From assembly GCA_017454355.1 (NCBI GenBank), contig JAFTDD010000089.1, forward strand, positions 1-40,796: 40,796 nucleotides of DNA, given 5' to 3'. The notes under the pieces were generated by a model that was not told where the DNA came from, made no database searches, and saw only the letters and a list, made by a program, of their open reading frames with translations. Below are positions 6,929 to 15,266 of this stretch, in pieces; position 1 is the stretch's first letter, and each line of letters opens with the position of its first letter. The stretch comes from Muribaculaceae bacterium. Lineage in GTDB: Bacteria; Bacteroidota; Bacteroidia; Bacteroidales; Muribaculaceae. The position numbers and the translations under genes were made by a program.

Positions 6929-7240
6929 TTTCTCTCTCGAAAATTCTCGAAAAATATTTTATCTCGTAAATTTCCGTAAATCTACGTAAATTAAAATTTT
7001 AAGTTTCTATGGTAGGCCTGTTGCCATAAATCACCTTGTTATATATTGCCGTTCCTCTAAACCACCTTCTAAAGTGTGGTCAAATTTCAGTCCGGAGGGC
7101 GTTATTTATGTAACCCCCAACGCCAGTGGGGGGTAGGTTGGCGATAAGATGCAGTGAATAAAATATTTACGAAAATTTACGCAAATTTACGAGAGATTGT
7201 TTTTCGATAATTTTCGGAGATTTACGTGTGGATATCAAAG
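6929..7240. repeat. AT-rich palindromic element, copy 2, with internal insert
   Basis: The left arm (6929-7000) and right arm (7154-7226) are inverted relative to each other and match the two halves of copy 1 at 1-137; bases 7154-7197 are nearly identical to 48-91, including three 10-bp TTTACG units (7166-7195). The middle (7005-7150) holds two small stems, CCCCC/GGGGG around 7122-7140 and GGCGTT/AACGCC around 7099-7125, and no gene. The whole 6886-7249 gap carries no coding sequence. Confidence 0.75.
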
Positions 7241-7249
7241 GTCGCGGAT

Positions 7250-8251
7250 TCAGACGTCAATTGTGACGACTAAGCAGACGATGAAGAGCACCGGCACGGC
7301 GAGCAGCAGCAACAGCGGCAGCAGGTAGCGCAGCGGCGAGCGGCTGTGGGCCGTGAACTGCGTCACCTCGTGGGCCGCCGTCAGGCACAGCAGCGGCAGC
7401 AGCGTGGGCACGCTGTCCACGTCGACGAGCATGGCCACAACCACGGTGACGCCCGTCAGGTGGAACACCGAGTTGTGGACGCGCAGCACCAGCCGGTTGC
7501 TCTCGGTGGCCGCCACGTTGGCAATCATCAGCGAGAGTGTGACTATGCACAACGCGATCAGCGACATCCTGGCCACCGTATTGGCCACCATTATCCGCGA
7601 GTAGCCGATGTCTAACACGCTGAGGGTGACCGGCTCCACGTGCGGCACGTTGAATTGCGACAGATGGGCCAAGCCGGTGGCCAGCACAATCCACGGCGGG
7701 GCGATAAGGCCGAGCGCGGTGGCGATAGCCGTCTTGACGTTCATCGCCTTGGCGTTAATCATGCCGATCACTATGGGCGGCAGCAGCACGGCAAATGCGT
7801 AGTCAAACAGGCATCCGGTCGAGATGACGGCGGCTGCCGTGAGGCAGCGGCGTTGTGAGGCTGGCTGCTCATAGGACTCAAAAACGAGGATCACAAGCAG
7901 CGTGAACAGCAGCGGTAGCACCATCGCCGTGCCGCACACCACCGCCGCCGGCCATGCTGCCAGCAACGCCGCCAACAGAGTGGCCTGCAGGTTGGTCACG
8001 GCGCGGATAAAGGTGTATACCTTGTTGAGCAGCAGCAACATCAGTGCGGCGGCCACGCCCAGCGCGATGGCAAGTGCCCGAGCCAACGGTGGCGAACAGA
8101 TGTAACTCACCCGCGTGGTGTAGAACAGGCCGTGGTGCACCTCATCTAACGCCGGTGGGTAAATCCACAACATCGCGGCGGCAATCGCCATGACTGCCAC
8201 CGCTACCGTTGTTGCGCCGATGTGGGCGCCTATTTTCTCCAGAAATCTCAC
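7250..8251 (-). CDS. Multi-pass inner-membrane protein of unknown function
   Basis: This 333-residue protein has about nine to ten hydrophobic helices, starting with TTVAVAVMAIAAAMLWIY and ending with YLLPLLLLLAVPVLFIVCLVVTI. The loop FESYEQPASQRR and the small polar loops between helices recall the DUF6427-type membrane proteins of Bacteroidetes, but the assignment is from memory and weak. No catalytic motif is visible. It stands alone on minus between the palindromic element and the methyltransferase gene 140 bases upstream; no convincing promoter was found in that AT-rich gap. Function cannot be assigned. Confidence 0.65.
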   Translation of the reverse strand: MRFLEKIGAHIGATTVAVAVMAIAAAMLWIYPPALDEVHHGLFYTTRVSYICSPPLARALAIALGVAAALMLLLLNKVYTFIRAVTNLQATLLAALLAAWPAAVVCGTAMVLPLLFTLLVILVFESYEQPASQRRCLTAAAVISTGCLFDYAFAVLLPPIVIGMINAKAMNVKTAIATALGLIAPPWIVLATGLAHLSQFNVPHVEPVTLSVLDIGYSRIMVANTVARMSLIALCIVTLSLMIANVAATESNRLVLRVHNSVFHLTGVTVVVAMLVDVDSVPTLLPLLCLTAAHEVTQFTAHSRSPLRYLLPLLLLLAVPVLFIVCLVVTIDV

Positions 8252-8391
8252 TTCGCGATTTTTAACGCCAATTTCTTTGAAGATAATAATGCTATAAAGA
8301 CAATTTTATATTTTGTTTTAATAGTTCTGATTTGTCCTTAAATATCTCTAAATCAAAAATATTGCCTTTAAATTAAACGATTGTCGTTAAT

Positions 8392-9891
8392 TTACTTATT
8401 GTCGTTGTTGCCGTCGGGTTTGCGGCGTCGCTCGCGCATCACGGGCACCGTTTTGTCCTCGCCCAACTGCGGCTCGCGTCCACGCAGCACCCGGCGGGCA
8501 TACTCCTCGCTGTGGCGGTCCTCGCTGTCGCTGTCGCGTCGCGGGCGGTCGTTAAACTCGCGTCGCGGGCGGTCGTTAAACTCGCGTCGCGGACGGTCGT
8601 TAAACTCGCGCCGCGGGCGGTCGTCGCCGTCACGTCGCGGACGGTCGGCGCGCATCTCGCGGAAGCGGCGGTGCTCGCCGCGATGCTCGTCGCTGGCGCG
8701 GAACTCGCCGCCGCGAATGGTCTCGCCGCGGCCGCGCATCTCGTCATATTTACCCTCAAACATCACGTAGTGCAACAGGTTACACTCGATGGCGCCGTTC
8801 AACAGCGGATAGCGTTGCGATGGCTTGAGGCCGATGTGGCGCACGAGTTCCTTGTCGTCGATGCAAATCAGCCACGCGTTGCAGCCCTTGAACACGTGCT
8901 TGAGGCGCTCGCCGATGGCGGCATAGAGTGCCTGCAGGTTCTCGTCGCCGCCCAGGCGCTTGCCGTAGGGCGGGTTGCTGATCACCGTGCAGCCCTGCGG
9001 CGCGCTCTCGATGGTGGTAAGGTCGCGCAGTTCGAGTTCGATGTGGCGAGCCATGCCGGCGCTCTTGGCGTTGGCGCGAGCGATGGCGATTGCCTTGCCC
9101 GAGAGGTCGCTGCCGTAAATCTTGTGGGTGAACTCGCGCTCCTCGCTGTCGTCGTTGTAAATCTCGTCGTAGAGGTCGGCGTCATAGTCCGGCCAGCGCT
9201 GGAAGGCATAGTCGTTGCGGAAGACGCCCGGCGCGGTGTTGGTGGCAATCATCGCCGCTTCCACCAGGAACGTGCCGCTGCCGCACATCGGGTCCACCAG
9301 GTCGCTCTCGCCTCGCCAGCCGCTGAGCAACACGATGCCGGCCGCCAGCACCTCGTTGATGGGAGCATCGGTTTGGCCCACGCGCCACCCACGCTTGTAG
9401 AGCGGGTCGCCGCTGCTGTTGAGCGACAGCGTGACCTCGGTGCCGGCGATGTGAACGTCAAAGCGCACGTCGGGGTTGGTGACGCGGATTGACGGACGCT
9501 TGTCGCCGTGAGAGGTGAAGTAGTCCACGATGGCGTCCTTCACGCGATAGGTCACAAACTGCGTGTTGCGGAACTCGTTGCCCGAGGCGGTGACGCTGAT
9601 GGCAAACGTCTGGTTGACGGACATTATCCGGCTCCAGTCGTAGTCCAGCAGGCGCCGATAGAGGTCGTCAACATCGTCACTGCGGAATTTATAGAACGGT
9701 TTGAGGATCGACAACGCCGTGCGGCAAGCGAAGTTGGCCTTATACATCAGCCGCTTGTCGCCGCGGAATGATACCATGCGCACGCCCTGCGCCACCTCGT
9801 CGGCACCCAGTGCCGTCAACTCGTCGGCAAGCACACCTTCCAGGCCCTGGAAGGTCTTGGCGACCATTTCAAAAGTGGAATTGTTGCTCAC
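8392..9891 (-). CDS. THUMP-domain 23S rRNA methyltransferase (RlmL N-half/YpsC type) with repetitive basic tail
   Basis: SAM-dependent RNA methyltransferase of the UPF0020 group, likely making m2G in 23S rRNA. Residues about 1-160 form the ferredoxin-like/THUMP part (ALGADEVAQGVRMVSFRGD, YRVKDAIVDYF). The catalytic domain has motif I DPMCGSGTFLVEAA and motif IV SNPPYGKRLG. Unlike E. coli RlmKL there is no second (RlmK) domain. Instead residues about 395-499 are a charged Arg/Asp/Glu-rich tail with NDRPRREF repeated three times plus degenerate copies, encoded by 24-bp tandem repeats at 8537-8632; such tails often aid RNA binding. It has its own promoter, with the kelch pseudogene frame running 23 bases into it. 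Confidence 0.88.
   Translation of the reverse strand: MSNNSTFEMVAKTFQGLEGVLADELTALGADEVAQGVRMVSFRGDKRLMYKANFACRTALSILKPFYKFRSDDVDDLYRRLLDYDWSRIMSVNQTFAISVTASGNEFRNTQFVTYRVKDAIVDYFTSHGDKRPSIRVTNPDVRFDVHIAGTEVTLSLNSSGDPLYKRGWRVGQTDAPINEVLAAGIVLLSGWRGESDLVDPMCGSGTFLVEAAMIATNTAPGVFRNDYAFQRWPDYDADLYDEIYNDDSEEREFTHKIYGSDLSGKAIAIARANAKSAGMARHIELELRDLTTIESAPQGCTVISNPPYGKRLGGDENLQALYAAIGERLKHVFKGCNAWLICIDDKELVRHIGLKPSQRYPLLNGAIECNLLHYVMFEGKYDEMRGRGETIRGGEFRASDEHRGEHRRFREMRADRPRRDGDDRPRREFNDRPRREFNDRPRREFNDRPRRDSDSEDRHSEEYARRVLRGREPQLGEDKTVPVMRERRRKPDGNNDNK
8537..8632. repeat. 24-bp in-frame tandem repeats in the methyltransferase tail
   Basis: Three nearly identical 24-bp units (8537-8560, 8561-8584, 8585-8608) and one degenerate unit (8609-8632) encode NDRPRREF blocks. 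Because 24 is a multiple of three, copy-number changes would lengthen or shorten the tail without a frameshift. Confidence 0.85.
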
Positions 9892-11155
9892 AAGAAAAGA
9901 TCTCTAATGATTTGAGACCACAAAGGTACAAAATAAGTACGAAGTACGAAGTACAAAGTACGAAGTTTTTCGGGTCACTCGGCAAGTTTGGTGTGAAGTT
10001 GCCTTTTTTGGTGGCACCACCGGCAATGATAATGTCGCCGCTGGGGGTCAACGTGGGTTGTGAATAGCCTGCCTCGGGCACTGGCCGGCTGACGTGCAAC
10101 GTCATCGGCGCCGTCCGTCCGTCGAGGGCCGGCGCATAGCCGACCTCAACAATATAGAAGCGGCGGGTGGCGTCTATGCCCACGAGGTAGGCGCGCTGTG
10201 TGCTGCGGTCGGCGATGACCTCTGAGGGATAGGTGATGCTGTCGCCGCGGAACACACGGGGAATGGGCGCCGACAGCCTCAGCAGGGCGAAGGACGGCTC
10301 GCTGTCCGTACCTCCGGTGACGCGCATCAGAGCCATCTCGCCTTGGGCATTCTCGACCGTGATGAGGTAGTCATAGACTCCGGAGGCTTCGTTGCCGATG
10401 AAACTGTTGGAACTGCGGCGCTGTGTGTGGACATGACGTGGGCGCCACGTCTGAAGCAGTGGTGGCCGCAGGCTCCCGCCTTGCAGCCGGTCCACAATGA
10501 CGCTGTCGAGAGGGTCACCTCTGGTGTCGACGGCTCCGAAGATGACGGCATCGTCAGGTGCCGTCTGCAGCACGCAGGGCTGCGAGCGTTGCTGTGCTGT
10601 GGCGGCCAGGGCCACGCATTGACGCTCGCCATTGAACATCTCGGTGGCGTCGCGCTCGTACTAGTTGCCGCTGATGACGACCTTGCCGCCGCCCAGCGCT
10701 GTCCCGTCGGCATAGGCGCGTTTGGTGTCGAGACACCCGAACCCTTCGAAGGTGTGCGTCGCGGGGTCGTACAACTCTAGGGTGAATGTCTGTCCTATGC
10801 CTAAGGACTGCTCATGGCCGCCGGCGAGGAGGATGCGGCCTGTGTGAAGAGGTACCATCAAGGCTTGGTCGTGGGTGTACACCATCGGCATGACATGCCA
10901 CACGCCATTGCTGTAGCGTTCGGCCGTCGGCGTAGGCACAAAGCCATGTGTGTGACCGCCAAAGACCACAATCTCGCCACCCGCTGCCACTGTGGCGTGG
11001 CCCGCACGGGCGATGTTGAGGTCTGGCAGCCGCTGCACTGGCATCTCCACCACGGGACAACCGTTGCCGAGGCTGTCCGCGATTGCCGCTGCCCGCGACG
11101 GCAGCGACAGACAAAGGGTGAGACACAAACTGATGATAAGACGCTCGATAGCCAT
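9869..11155 (-). pseudogene. Secreted kelch-repeat protein interrupted by an in-frame TAG and altered 3' end
   Basis: Two pieces in the same frame form one gene. The first (11155 to 10661) has a signal peptide (IERLIISLCLTLCLSLPSRA) and kelch units such as GHATVAAGGEIVVFGG, GRILLAGG and GGGKVVISGN, then TAG at 10663-10661. Reading continues with YERDATEMFNG and ends in SGDIIIAGG. Related proteins usually have Trp at this place (GNWY), so a single TGG to TAG change is likely. After about residue NFTPNLPSDPKN the frame runs through the heptamer array, the next gene's promoter and 23 bases of that gene, so the true C-terminus is also lost. Start 11155 was chosen because the promoter -7 box is at 11163-11170. 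Stop-codon readthrough is a less likely alternative. Confidence 0.75.
9921..9962 (-). promoter_or_regulatory. Methyltransferase promoter: -7 box with heptamer array upstream
   Basis: On minus, TACCTTTG (9928-9921) lies 30 bases before ATG 9891. Directly upstream, at 9935-9962, are four AAGTACG/AAGTACA heptamers, the reverse complement of the units upstream of manA. The arrangement (array, TACCTTTG, short leader, ATG) is the same at both genes. Confidence 0.75.
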
Positions 11156-11162
11156 TTGGCTA

Positions 11163-11194
11163 CAAAGGTACATAAAAATCGGGTTACCTGCAAA
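11163..11194 (-). promoter_or_regulatory. Promoter of the kelch pseudogene
   Basis: On minus: TTTG (11194-11191), 20 bases, TACCTTTG (11170-11163), then ATG at 11155. An exact Bacteroidetes promoter match, showing that the 5' end is still intact although the gene is broken. Confidence 0.75.
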
Positions 11195-11221
11195 ATCCTG
11201 TGTTTATAACAGCCTTACCCA

Positions 11222-11320
11222 TGCAAGTCGAGACTTGCACATGTGTGAAACTCCACGAGCTCCGTCACGTGGGTGCAGAGACGGCCCTTTTGTCTCGGGT
11301 TGTGAGACAAAAGGGCCGTC
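11222..11320. terminator. Two strong hairpins between hpf and the kelch pseudogene
   Basis: Stem 1: TGCAAGTC (11222-11229) with GACTTGCA (11232-11239), a 2-base gap. Stem 2: a perfect 17-bp stem, GACGGCCCTTTTGTCTC (11280-11296) with 11304-11320 and a 7-nt loop. Stem 2 resembles the GGGGACGG palindromes in design (ACGG-nCTTnTGTnTC) and may be a diverged member. It lies just after the hpf stop (11343) and could end the xerC-hpf transcript. Confidence 0.6.
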
Positions 11321-11342
11321 ACAGTGGTTCGCCAAAACTCAC

Positions 11343-11633
11343 TCAACGCTTGTCGCCGCGCTCGAGTTGGCGCTTGAGGGCGTCAACACAGAGGTCGACA
11401 GCCTCCTCAAAGGTGTCGGCCGTCTTGTTGGCGAACAGGTCGTCGCGCTGCGACACCTGCAACTTCACTGACGCCTCCTTGTTCATGGCGGTCTCGGGCT
11501 TGACGACCTTGAGGGTCACCTCCACGGCACTAATCTCCTCGTGCTTGCGCGCGAGTTTGTCGATCTTCTTCTCGATGAAGTCCTGCAACTTCTCGGTTGC
11601 GTCAAAGTGGATGGCTTTAATCTTGAGTTCCAT
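11343..11633 (-). CDS. hpf: Short-form ribosome hibernation promoting factor
   Basis: This 96-residue protein (MELKIKAIHFDATEKLQDFIEKKIDKLARK) is the short HPF/YfiA type, which binds the 30S decoding centre and inactivates ribosomes in stationary phase. The beta-alpha-beta-beta-beta-alpha pattern and the C-terminal DTFEEAVDLCVDALKRQLER fit the family. I chose ATG 11633 rather than the in-frame codon at 11693, because the extra N-terminus is untypical and would overlap xerC, whose stop is at 11638. The 4-base gap to xerC indicates a two-gene operon, an arrangement common in Bacteroidetes. Confidence 0.92.
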   Translation of the reverse strand: MELKIKAIHFDATEKLQDFIEKKIDKLARKHEEISAVEVTLKVVKPETAMNKEASVKLQVSQRDDLFANKTADTFEEAVDLCVDALKRQLERGDKR

Positions 11634-11637
11634 AATC

Positions 11638-12531
11638 TTACTGTTGTTTAGAAGCCCGTGGGTGGGCTTGTTTATAATTATGTTGTAGTTCACTCATTGT
11701 TACGTGGGTGTAGACCTGGGTGGCGGCCAGCGACTGGTGGCCGAGCAGTTCCTTGACGCTCTGCAGGCCGGCGCCGTCGCTCAGCAGCGCGCTGGCGTAA
11801 CTGTGGCGCAGCACGTGGGGGCTCACCTGTCCGGAGGCGCCCGCTTGGCGCAGGCTGTCGTGCACGATGTGCCACACCAGCGATGGGTAGAGCGGTTTGC
11901 CCGACGCCGTGACCAAAAACGGCTCGTCGCCGCCGGCCACCGGGCCGCGCGCGGCGCGCCACCGCTCAATCATCGCGGCCAGTTCCGGTCCGTAGGGCAC
12001 GATGCGCTGCTTGTCGCGCTTGCCGGTCACCTTGAGTTCGCGACGCACGTTGTCCACGTCGCTGTCGCGCAGGCCGATGAGTTCGGCGCGGCGTATGCCG
12101 GTCTCATAGAGCATGGCGACCACCAGGCGGTCGCGCACGGCCGTGCTGTCGCCCTCGTCCAGCGGCTCGTCGAGCACGGCGTCCATTGTTGCCGGACGCA
12201 CCCATTGCGGCAACCTCACCGGCAGTTTGGCCGCCTCGATGTCGCGCGTGGGGTCGCCGTCGGCGATGCCTTTCTTGACCAGATAGCGCCACAGCGCGCG
12301 CGTGGCGGCAACCTTGCGACGCAACGTGCGCGCGCTGTCGCCGCCGCCCGCCCGCGCGGCGAGCCACAGGCGCAGGTCGCCCGTGGTTAGCGACACCAGC
12401 GACGCCGCGTCGCGAGCCGGAGCCAAATAGTCGGCCATCTGCTCCAGGTCGTTGCGATAAGCGTCAACGGTCAGTTGCGACCGGTTGAGTTCATAGCGTG
12501 CGTAGTATAGAAATTGCTCTATCAGGTTCAT
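11638..12531 (-). CDS. xerC: Tyrosine recombinase XerC
   Basis: Site-specific recombinase that, with XerD, resolves chromosome dimers at dif. The 297 residues contain an N-terminal SAM-like core-binding domain (FLYYARYELNRSQLTVDAYRNDLEQM) and the catalytic domain with all active residues: R147 (TGIRRAEL), K171, H239 and R242 (SPHVLRHSYA), H265 (LLGHQSLAATQVYTHV) and nucleophile Y274. The length is typical of chromosomal XerC/D and it is not next to mobile-element genes, so a housekeeping role is most likely. Co-transcribed with hpf. Confidence 0.93.
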   Translation of the reverse strand: MNLIEQFLYYARYELNRSQLTVDAYRNDLEQMADYLAPARDAASLVSLTTGDLRLWLAARAGGGDSARTLRRKVAATRALWRYLVKKGIADGDPTRDIEAAKLPVRLPQWVRPATMDAVLDEPLDEGDSTAVRDRLVVAMLYETGIRRAELIGLRDSDVDNVRRELKVTGKRDKQRIVPYGPELAAMIERWRAARGPVAGGDEPFLVTASGKPLYPSLVWHIVHDSLRQAGASGQVSPHVLRHSYASALLSDGAGLQSVKELLGHQSLAATQVYTHVTMSELQHNYKQAHPRASKQQ

Positions 12532-12547
12532 CTTTTGTTTCGTGCCA

Positions 12548-12579
12548 CGAATATACGACTTTTTCCTGACTTGTGCAAC
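12548..12579 (-). promoter_or_regulatory. Promoter of xerC-hpf
   Basis: On minus: GTTG (12579-12576), 20 bases, then TATATTCG (12555-12548), close to the Bacteroidetes consensus; leader of about ten bases before ATG 12531. Confidence 0.55.
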
Positions 12580-12621
12580 TTTTTCTCAACAATTCACACT
12601 TTGACCATTCGATTGCTCTAC

Positions 12622-13422
12622 TTATGGCCGCAGTTGCCAGCATGCGACGGCCGTGGCGGCGGCCACGTTGAGCGAGTCGATGCCGCGCGCCATGGGTATA
12701 GTCACCACGTGGGTGGCGCTGTCGATGACGTCTTGCGGCAGGCCGTCGCCCTCGGTGCCCATCACCAGCGCCAGGCGCGGCAGCGCCTTCAGGCGGGGGT
12801 CGTCGAGAGTCAGCGCGTCGCGGTGTAGCGCCATAGCAAGCGTGGCGAAGCCCAACGAGTGCAGTTGTTCCAGGCCGCCGGGCAGGCGCGTCCACGGTAC
12901 GGCAAACACGGTGCCCATCGACACTCGCGCCGCGCGGCGGTTCAACGGGTCGCACGCGTCGGGCGACAACAGCACGCCGTCAACACCCAGCGCGGCCGCC
13001 GACCGGAAGATGGCGCCCACGTTGGTGGTGTCGCACACGCCGTGCACCACCACCAGGCGCCTCGCCCCCCGGCACACCTGCTCCACACCGGGCAACGGCC
13101 GCCGCCGCATCGCGCACAGCACGCCCCGGGTGAGCGTATAGCCCGTTAGGCGCGCCAACACCGGGCGCTCGCCGGTGTACACCGGCACCGCATCGGGCAG
13201 CCGCGCGATAATCGGTGCCGCGTCGCCCTCGATGTGGCGCCGCTCACACAGCAGCGACACCGCCTCATAGCCCGCGTCCAGCGCCATCGCGATCACCTTG
13301 GGGCTCTCGGCGATAAACACGCCGCGCTCCGGCTCCAGGCGGTTGCGCAGTTGTGCCTCGGTCAGCGCGCCGTACACCGCCACCCCCGGCTCTTGCTCGA
13401 GCGACTCGATCTCAATCGTCAT
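12622..13422 (-). CDS. TrmH/SpoU-family RNA 2'-O-methyltransferase
   Basis: This 266-residue protein methylates ribose in tRNA or rRNA. The SPOUT trefoil-knot motifs are present: motif 1 NVGAIFRSA (134-142), motif 2 LVMGTEGDGLP, and motif 3 IPMARGIDSLNVAAATAVA at the C-terminus. The N-terminal about 110 residues are a substrate-binding domain (NRLEPERGVFIAESPKVIAMAL) as in RlmB/TsnR-type enzymes. The exact RNA target cannot be told from sequence. It lies 90 bases upstream of xerC and follows the coiled-coil lipoprotein gene across the heptamer block at 13433-13510. Confidence 0.88.
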   Translation of the reverse strand: MTIEIESLEQEPGVAVYGALTEAQLRNRLEPERGVFIAESPKVIAMALDAGYEAVSLLCERRHIEGDAAPIIARLPDAVPVYTGERPVLARLTGYTLTRGVLCAMRRRPLPGVEQVCRGARRLVVVHGVCDTTNVGAIFRSAAALGVDGVLLSPDACDPLNRRAARVSMGTVFAVPWTRLPGGLEQLHSLGFATLAMALHRDALTLDDPRLKALPRLALVMGTEGDGLPQDVIDSATHVVTIPMARGIDSLNVAAATAVACWQLRP

Positions 13423-13432
13423 CGTTTCAAAA

Positions 13433-13510
13433 GTTGACCGTTGACCGTTGACTGTTGACCGTGCCGCGCGCCCTCGCGCCGGCCGCTGCGGTCAACGGTC
13501 AACGGTCAAC
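13433..13510. repeat. Inverted heptamer arrays (GTTGACC)x4 ... (GGTCAAC)x3
   Basis: Four 7-bp units at 13433-13460 (one is GTTGACT) and three inverted units at 13490-13510 flank a 29-bp GC-rich centre, so the block can fold as one long hairpin or pair in several registers. It fills the 101-bp gap between the lipoprotein gene and the SpoU methyltransferase, ending 10 bases above the latter's ATG. It is structurally like the GGTTGAG composite elements, with a different unit. Confidence 0.85.
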
Positions 13511-13523
13511 CTTTCACAATAAG

Positions 13524-14405
13524 TCAGTTGATTTGAATTACCAGGTAGTTGCTCAGTTCCCAGAAGGCACGGGCGTTGGTGATGCGCAGCGACTTGGTGG
13601 TGCCGTTGTCGATAATCTGATAGGAGCCGTCGGGGTGCTTGGAGAGCACGTTCACCTTCTTGCTGTGGAGATTGAGCGACGTGAGTTGGCGCTTGTCGGC
13701 CTGTGTGAAACTGCTGCGCTCAAAGTCGCCTTCCATAATCTTGGTGCGGCGCAGGAAGCCCCCCTCAATCACTTTGGCGGCCTTTAACTCTTTTTTGGTG
13801 CCGATGATGTAGTAGCACACGTTCAGTTCGTCGCGCGTGCGCTCGGTCTCCTCGCGGGCCTGCTCACGCTGTTCGGTCACCGCCTCGTTGGCCACGCGCA
13901 GGCTGTCGACATTGCCACGCAGGTTGGTGATGTCGGCCTTGGCTTGGGCCAACTGTGAGGTGAGCGAGGCGATAATCGTCTGCTGGTCGGCAAGTTGGGC
14001 CTTGAGGCTCTCGATGTTGCGCTTGAGTTGCTCGTTGTAGTTCTCGCCGCTCTTGAGGCGCTGCTCCAGCGAGGCCAGCCGCTGCTGTTTCTCGGCGATG
14101 GACTGTTGGATGAGCCGCATGTCGTTGCGCAACTGCTGCTTCTGGCTCGACGTCTCGCGCGACAGGTCGCTCGAGGCGACAATCTGCTGCATGTCCTTGA
14201 TTTTCACCAGGCCGTCGCCAATCTCGGTCATCAGCGCCAGCAGGGTGTCCTTCTCGGCGTTGGCGCGCGCGAGCGAGTCCACAAGGCTCTGGTTGACGTT
14301 GGTCAGGTTGGCCACCTGCTGCTCGCGCTGTTGCTTGTCGCCGTCGCAGGCCGTCACGACGACGGCCAGCAGCACGGCGGCGATGATAAACTTAATGTGT
14401 TTCAT
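13524..14405 (-). CDS. Coiled-coil lipoprotein of unknown function
   Basis: 293 residues with a lipoprotein signal (MKHIKFIIAAVLLAVVVTAC, lipobox V17-T-A-C20), so anchored in a membrane facing the periplasm or surface. Residues about 25-190 are a long heptad-rich coiled coil (IAEKQQRLASLEQRLKSGENYNEQLKRNIESLKAQLADQQ region, split in the text by Q/E/L-rich repeats). The C-terminal 100 residues form a globular domain (VCYYIIGTKKELKAAKVIEGGF). Similar lipoproteins are widespread in Bacteroidales, with no known role. It follows rsmI on minus by 64 bases. Confidence 0.8.
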   Translation of the reverse strand: MKHIKFIIAAVLLAVVVTACDGDKQQREQQVANLTNVNQSLVDSLARANAEKDTLLALMTEIGDGLVKIKDMQQIVASSDLSRETSSQKQQLRNDMRLIQQSIAEKQQRLASLEQRLKSGENYNEQLKRNIESLKAQLADQQTIIASLTSQLAQAKADITNLRGNVDSLRVANEAVTEQREQAREETERTRDELNVCYYIIGTKKELKAAKVIEGGFLRRTKIMEGDFERSSFTQADKRQLTSLNLHSKKVNVLSKHPDGSYQIIDNGTTKSLRITNARAFWELSNYLVIQIN

Positions 14406-14469
14406 CTTTTTATCTTTTTTAGTTACTTTCTATGGTGTGGAGTGCACAACGGCCTTGCCGCTGTGAGGC

Positions 14470-15198
14470 TCACTCTTGATGCTTGAAGCGGGCATACTTG
14501 TCCACCTTTTCTTTTGGGGCGGTGGCGGCGCCGGCCACCACGAGCACAATCTCGCCGCGCGGCGCCTCGGCCGTGAAGTGCTCTACAAGGGTGGCGAGAG
14601 TGCCGTGCACTGTGGTCTCGTGCAACTTGCTGATTTCGCGGCACACCGTCGCCTCGCGCTCGGCGCCAAAGGCCTCGGCCAACTGGCTCAACGTCTTGAC
14701 CAGACGCACCGGCGACTCATAGATTACCATCGTGCGCGGCTCCACTGCCAACTCGGCCAGCCGCGTGGCGCGCCCCTTCTTGACGGGCAGGAAGCCCTCG
14801 AACACAAACCGGTCGCATGGCAGCCCGCTGTTGACGAGCGCGGGCACCATCGCCGTGGCGCCGGGCAGCGTCTCCACCGTGATGCCGTGGCGGCGGCACT
14901 CGCGCGAGAGCAGGAAACCGGGGTCGCTCACTCCGGGAGTGCCCGCGTCGCTAATCAGCGCCAGCGTGGCACCGCCGGCCAACTGCTCCACAAGGGGCGC
15001 GACGGTCTCGTGCTCGTTAAACTTGTGGTGGCTGCGCAGCGGCGTGGTGATGCCAAAGTGGCGCAGCAGCGGCGCGCTGGTGCGAGTGTCCTCGGCCAAA
15101 ACAGCGTCTACGCTGCGCAGCACCTCCACCGCGCGCGGCGTCATGTCGCCCAGGTTGCCCACCGGAGTGGGCACAATGTATAATTTGCCTGCCATCAA
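14470..15198 (-). CDS. rsmI: 16S rRNA (cytidine-1402-2'-O)-methyltransferase
   Basis: Methylates the ribose of C1402 in the ribosomal P site. This 242-residue protein has the tetrapyrrole-methylase-like fold: N-terminal LYIVPTPVGNLGDMTPRA, AEDTRTSAPLLRHFGI, the SAM loop LISDAGTPGVSDPGFLL, and LPGATAMVPALVNSGLP. It lacks the long C-terminal tail of E. coli RsmI, as is usual in this phylum. Start could be the first or second Met (15198 or 15195). The gap upstream to the next gene contains ATTCATA/CTCTGC-type short repeats (15204-15260). Confidence 0.93.
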   Translation of the reverse strand: MMAGKLYIVPTPVGNLGDMTPRAVEVLRSVDAVLAEDTRTSAPLLRHFGITTPLRSHHKFNEHETVAPLVEQLAGGATLALISDAGTPGVSDPGFLLSRECRRHGITVETLPGATAMVPALVNSGLPCDRFVFEGFLPVKKGRATRLAELAVEPRTMVIYESPVRLVKTLSQLAEAFGAEREATVCREISKLHETTVHGTLATLVEHFTAEAPRGEIVLVVAGAATAPKEKVDKYARFKHQE

Positions 15199-15266
15199 AT
15201 TAATTCATAATTCATAATGCATAATTCTGATGCTCTGCTGAACTCTGCCGAACTCTCAGATGTTAC

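Noticed and set aside
10661-10663. TAG in the kelch gene as pyrrolysine or programmed recoding
   Set aside because: No pyrrolysine genes are visible, no recoding stem was found after the stop, and the 3' end is damaged too, so a pseudogene is simpler.
11638-12531. XerC gene as a marker of a mobile element
   Set aside because: Typical chromosomal length and coupling with hpf; no inverted ends or cargo.
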